Positions 5,075 through 6,130 of a stretch of DNA of 6,130 bases are shown piece by piece; position 1 is the first letter of the stretch; every line of letters begins with the position of its first letter. The DNA lies in NCBI GenBank assembly GCA_900770645.1, contig CAAGKY010000002.1, positions 1 to 6,130 on the forward strand, given 5' to 3'. The stretch is from Bacilli bacterium. GTDB lineage: Bacteria; Bacillota_I; Bacilli_A; ML615J-28; CAG-313. Position numbers and translations under genes: made by a program. The notes under the pieces were generated by a model. That model did no database searches. It had not been told where the DNA came from and was given only the letters and a program-made list of their open reading frames with translations.

Positions 5075-6090
5075 TGGTATATTTCATTCAACAAACCTTA
5101 GTCTTTTGCATTCCGTTAATGATTGTTGCTTTAGCGGGAGTATTTGCTGAAAGAAGTGGTATTATTAATATCGCTTTAGAAGGTATTATGGTATTTGGAG
5201 CTTTCGTTGGAGTTTTATGTATTAGATTGTTCTTAGCAGCAGGATTTCCACCTGAGGCAGGACAGTTATTATTAATAATAGTTATTTTAATTACAATGCT
5301 ATTTGGGGGATTATTTGCTTTGCTACTGGCTTACGCATCGATTAATTTAAAAGCTGACCAAACTATTGGTGGCACAGCATTAAACTTACTTGCACCAGCA
5401 TTAGTATTATTCTTAATATTAATTATTAGCCAACAAAATGTTTTAAATATCGATTCGATGTATTCATCAGCAGATTTATTTATGTTATTCCAAGAAGATT
5501 TTGGGCTTGGAACAAAGATGGAAAACCCACTTGGTGTTATAGGTAATATTTTATTTAATAAAGTATTCCTAACAACAATTTATGCGATAGTGTTATATGT
5601 AGTTTTATCAATTATTTTATATAAAACAAAACTAGGTTTAAGACTTAGATCATGTGGTGAACATCCACAAGCGGCGGCTTCTTTAGGAATTAATGTATAT
5701 AAAATGCGTTATATTGGAACCATCATTTCTGGATGTTTAGCTGCATTTGGTGGGTTCATTTATGCACTAACAGCAGCAGGATGTACCTCAAACGGAGATG
5801 TTGCTGGTCTTGGATTCTTAGCGCTAGCTGTAATGATCTTCGGGAACTGGAAACCAGTTCCGATTGCGCTTGCGGCATTACTATTTGGTGCATTAAAATG
5901 TATATCTGTAGGATATCAATATATCGATTTTAATGGTGATGGAGTTTATGCTCTTGCCAATTTAGGTATTGGCTCACATATCTATCGTATACTACCTTAT
6001 GTAATTACATTAGTAGTACTTGCTTTTACATCTAAGAAATCAAGAGCGCCTAAAGCAGAAGGACAACCATACGATAAAGAACAAAGATAA
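5074..6090 (+). CDS. nupQ: Nucleoside ABC importer permease, NupQ (YufQ)-like
   Basis: A 338-residue integral membrane protein, the second permease subunit. Family motifs are AERSGIINIALEGIM (25-39), KADQTIGGTALNLLAPA (93-109), the cytoplasmic coupling segment LRSCGEHPQAAASLGINVYK (191-210), GLGFLALAVMIFGNWKP (245-261) and LPYVITLVVLA (307-317). Hydrophobic segments fall at about 9-24, 29-51, 65-90, 98-119, 163-183, 211-233, 244-258, 262-279 and 304-319, with a short polar C-terminus. The length is typical. It shares the RSG/KTG-(I/L)-(I/F)-N-I motif with the upstream permease, as expected for paralogous halves of one channel. ATG 5074 overlaps the previous stop (TAATG), and its ribosome site AGAGGAGGT (5056-5064) lies in the upstream gene's Lys/Glu tail codons, so translation is coupled. 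A terminator follows 7 bases after the stop. Confidence 0.93.
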   Translation: MVYFIQQTLVFCIPLMIVALAGVFAERSGIINIALEGIMVFGAFVGVLCIRLFLAAGFPPEAGQLLLIIVILITMLFGGLFALLLAYASINLKADQTIGGTALNLLAPALVLFLILIISQQNVLNIDSMYSSADLFMLFQEDFGLGTKMENPLGVIGNILFNKVFLTTIYAIVLYVVLSIILYKTKLGLRLRSCGEHPQAAASLGINVYKMRYIGTIISGCLAAFGGFIYALTAAGCTSNGDVAGLGFLALAVMIFGNWKPVPIALAALLFGALKCISVGYQYIDFNGDGVYALANLGIGSHIYRILPYVITLVVLAFTSKKSRAPKAEGQPYDKEQR

Positions 6091-6097
6091 AAAAGTT

Positions 6098-6130
6098 AAG
6101 AGTTAACATTTGATAGTGTTAACTCTTTTA
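6098..6130 (+). terminator. Terminator of the transporter operon
   Basis: AAGAGTTAACA (6098-6108) pairs perfectly with TGTTAACTCTT (6117-6127) around an 8-base loop. The T tract begins at 6126, and its full length is cut off by the window end. It starts 7 bases after the last permease stop, marking the end of the cluster. Confidence 0.82.

Overview
The window is AT-rich, with every tryptophan in the recognisable genes encoded by TGG and none of them carrying an in-frame TGA. This fits a low-GC Gram-positive bacterium (Bacillota/Bacilli, perhaps an uncultured Erysipelotrichales- or RF39-like gut lineage) using the standard bacterial code rather than the Mycoplasma code. Strong AGGAGG-type ribosome sites, a lipobox signal peptide and sigma-A-like promoters agree. 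The lineage is inferred from composition and the protein family only.

Positions 1-311 hold no convincing gene. There are two rho-independent terminator hairpins (29-52 and 125-150) that would close transcription from outside the window, a 70-base relatively GC-rich spacer between them, an AT-only inverted repeat (204-236) and a probable promoter (237-264). Positions 312-783 hold a small single-gene unit for an unrecognised membrane-anchored protein. It is split by a +1 frame change near an A6T5 homopolymer: removing one base gives a continuous 156-residue protein. It is followed at once by its own terminator (803-828).

Positions 845-6130 hold a complete nucleoside-type ABC importer of the BMP/PnrA and NupNOPQ (YufNOPQ)/BmpA-NupABC kind. 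It comprises a lipoprotein substrate-binding protein (928-2043), a double-domain ATPase (2167-3702), and two different membrane permeases (3704-5074 and 5074-6090). The lipoprotein would capture a nucleoside outside the cell and deliver it to the permease heterodimer. The ATPase powers import through one canonical and one degenerate nucleotide-binding domain. A near-consensus extended -10 promoter drives the lipoprotein gene. A strong terminator and a second, weaker promoter separate it from the ATPase-permease-permease genes, which are tightly coupled (1-base gap, then a TAATG overlap). The cluster ends in an 11-bp perfect hairpin at the right edge.

I see no wholly new system here. The points most worth a second look are the frameshifted membrane gene, the terminator/promoter split inside the transporter cluster, a perfect 14-base palindrome in the lipoprotein mRNA leader, and the unusual number of cysteines in the exported binding protein.
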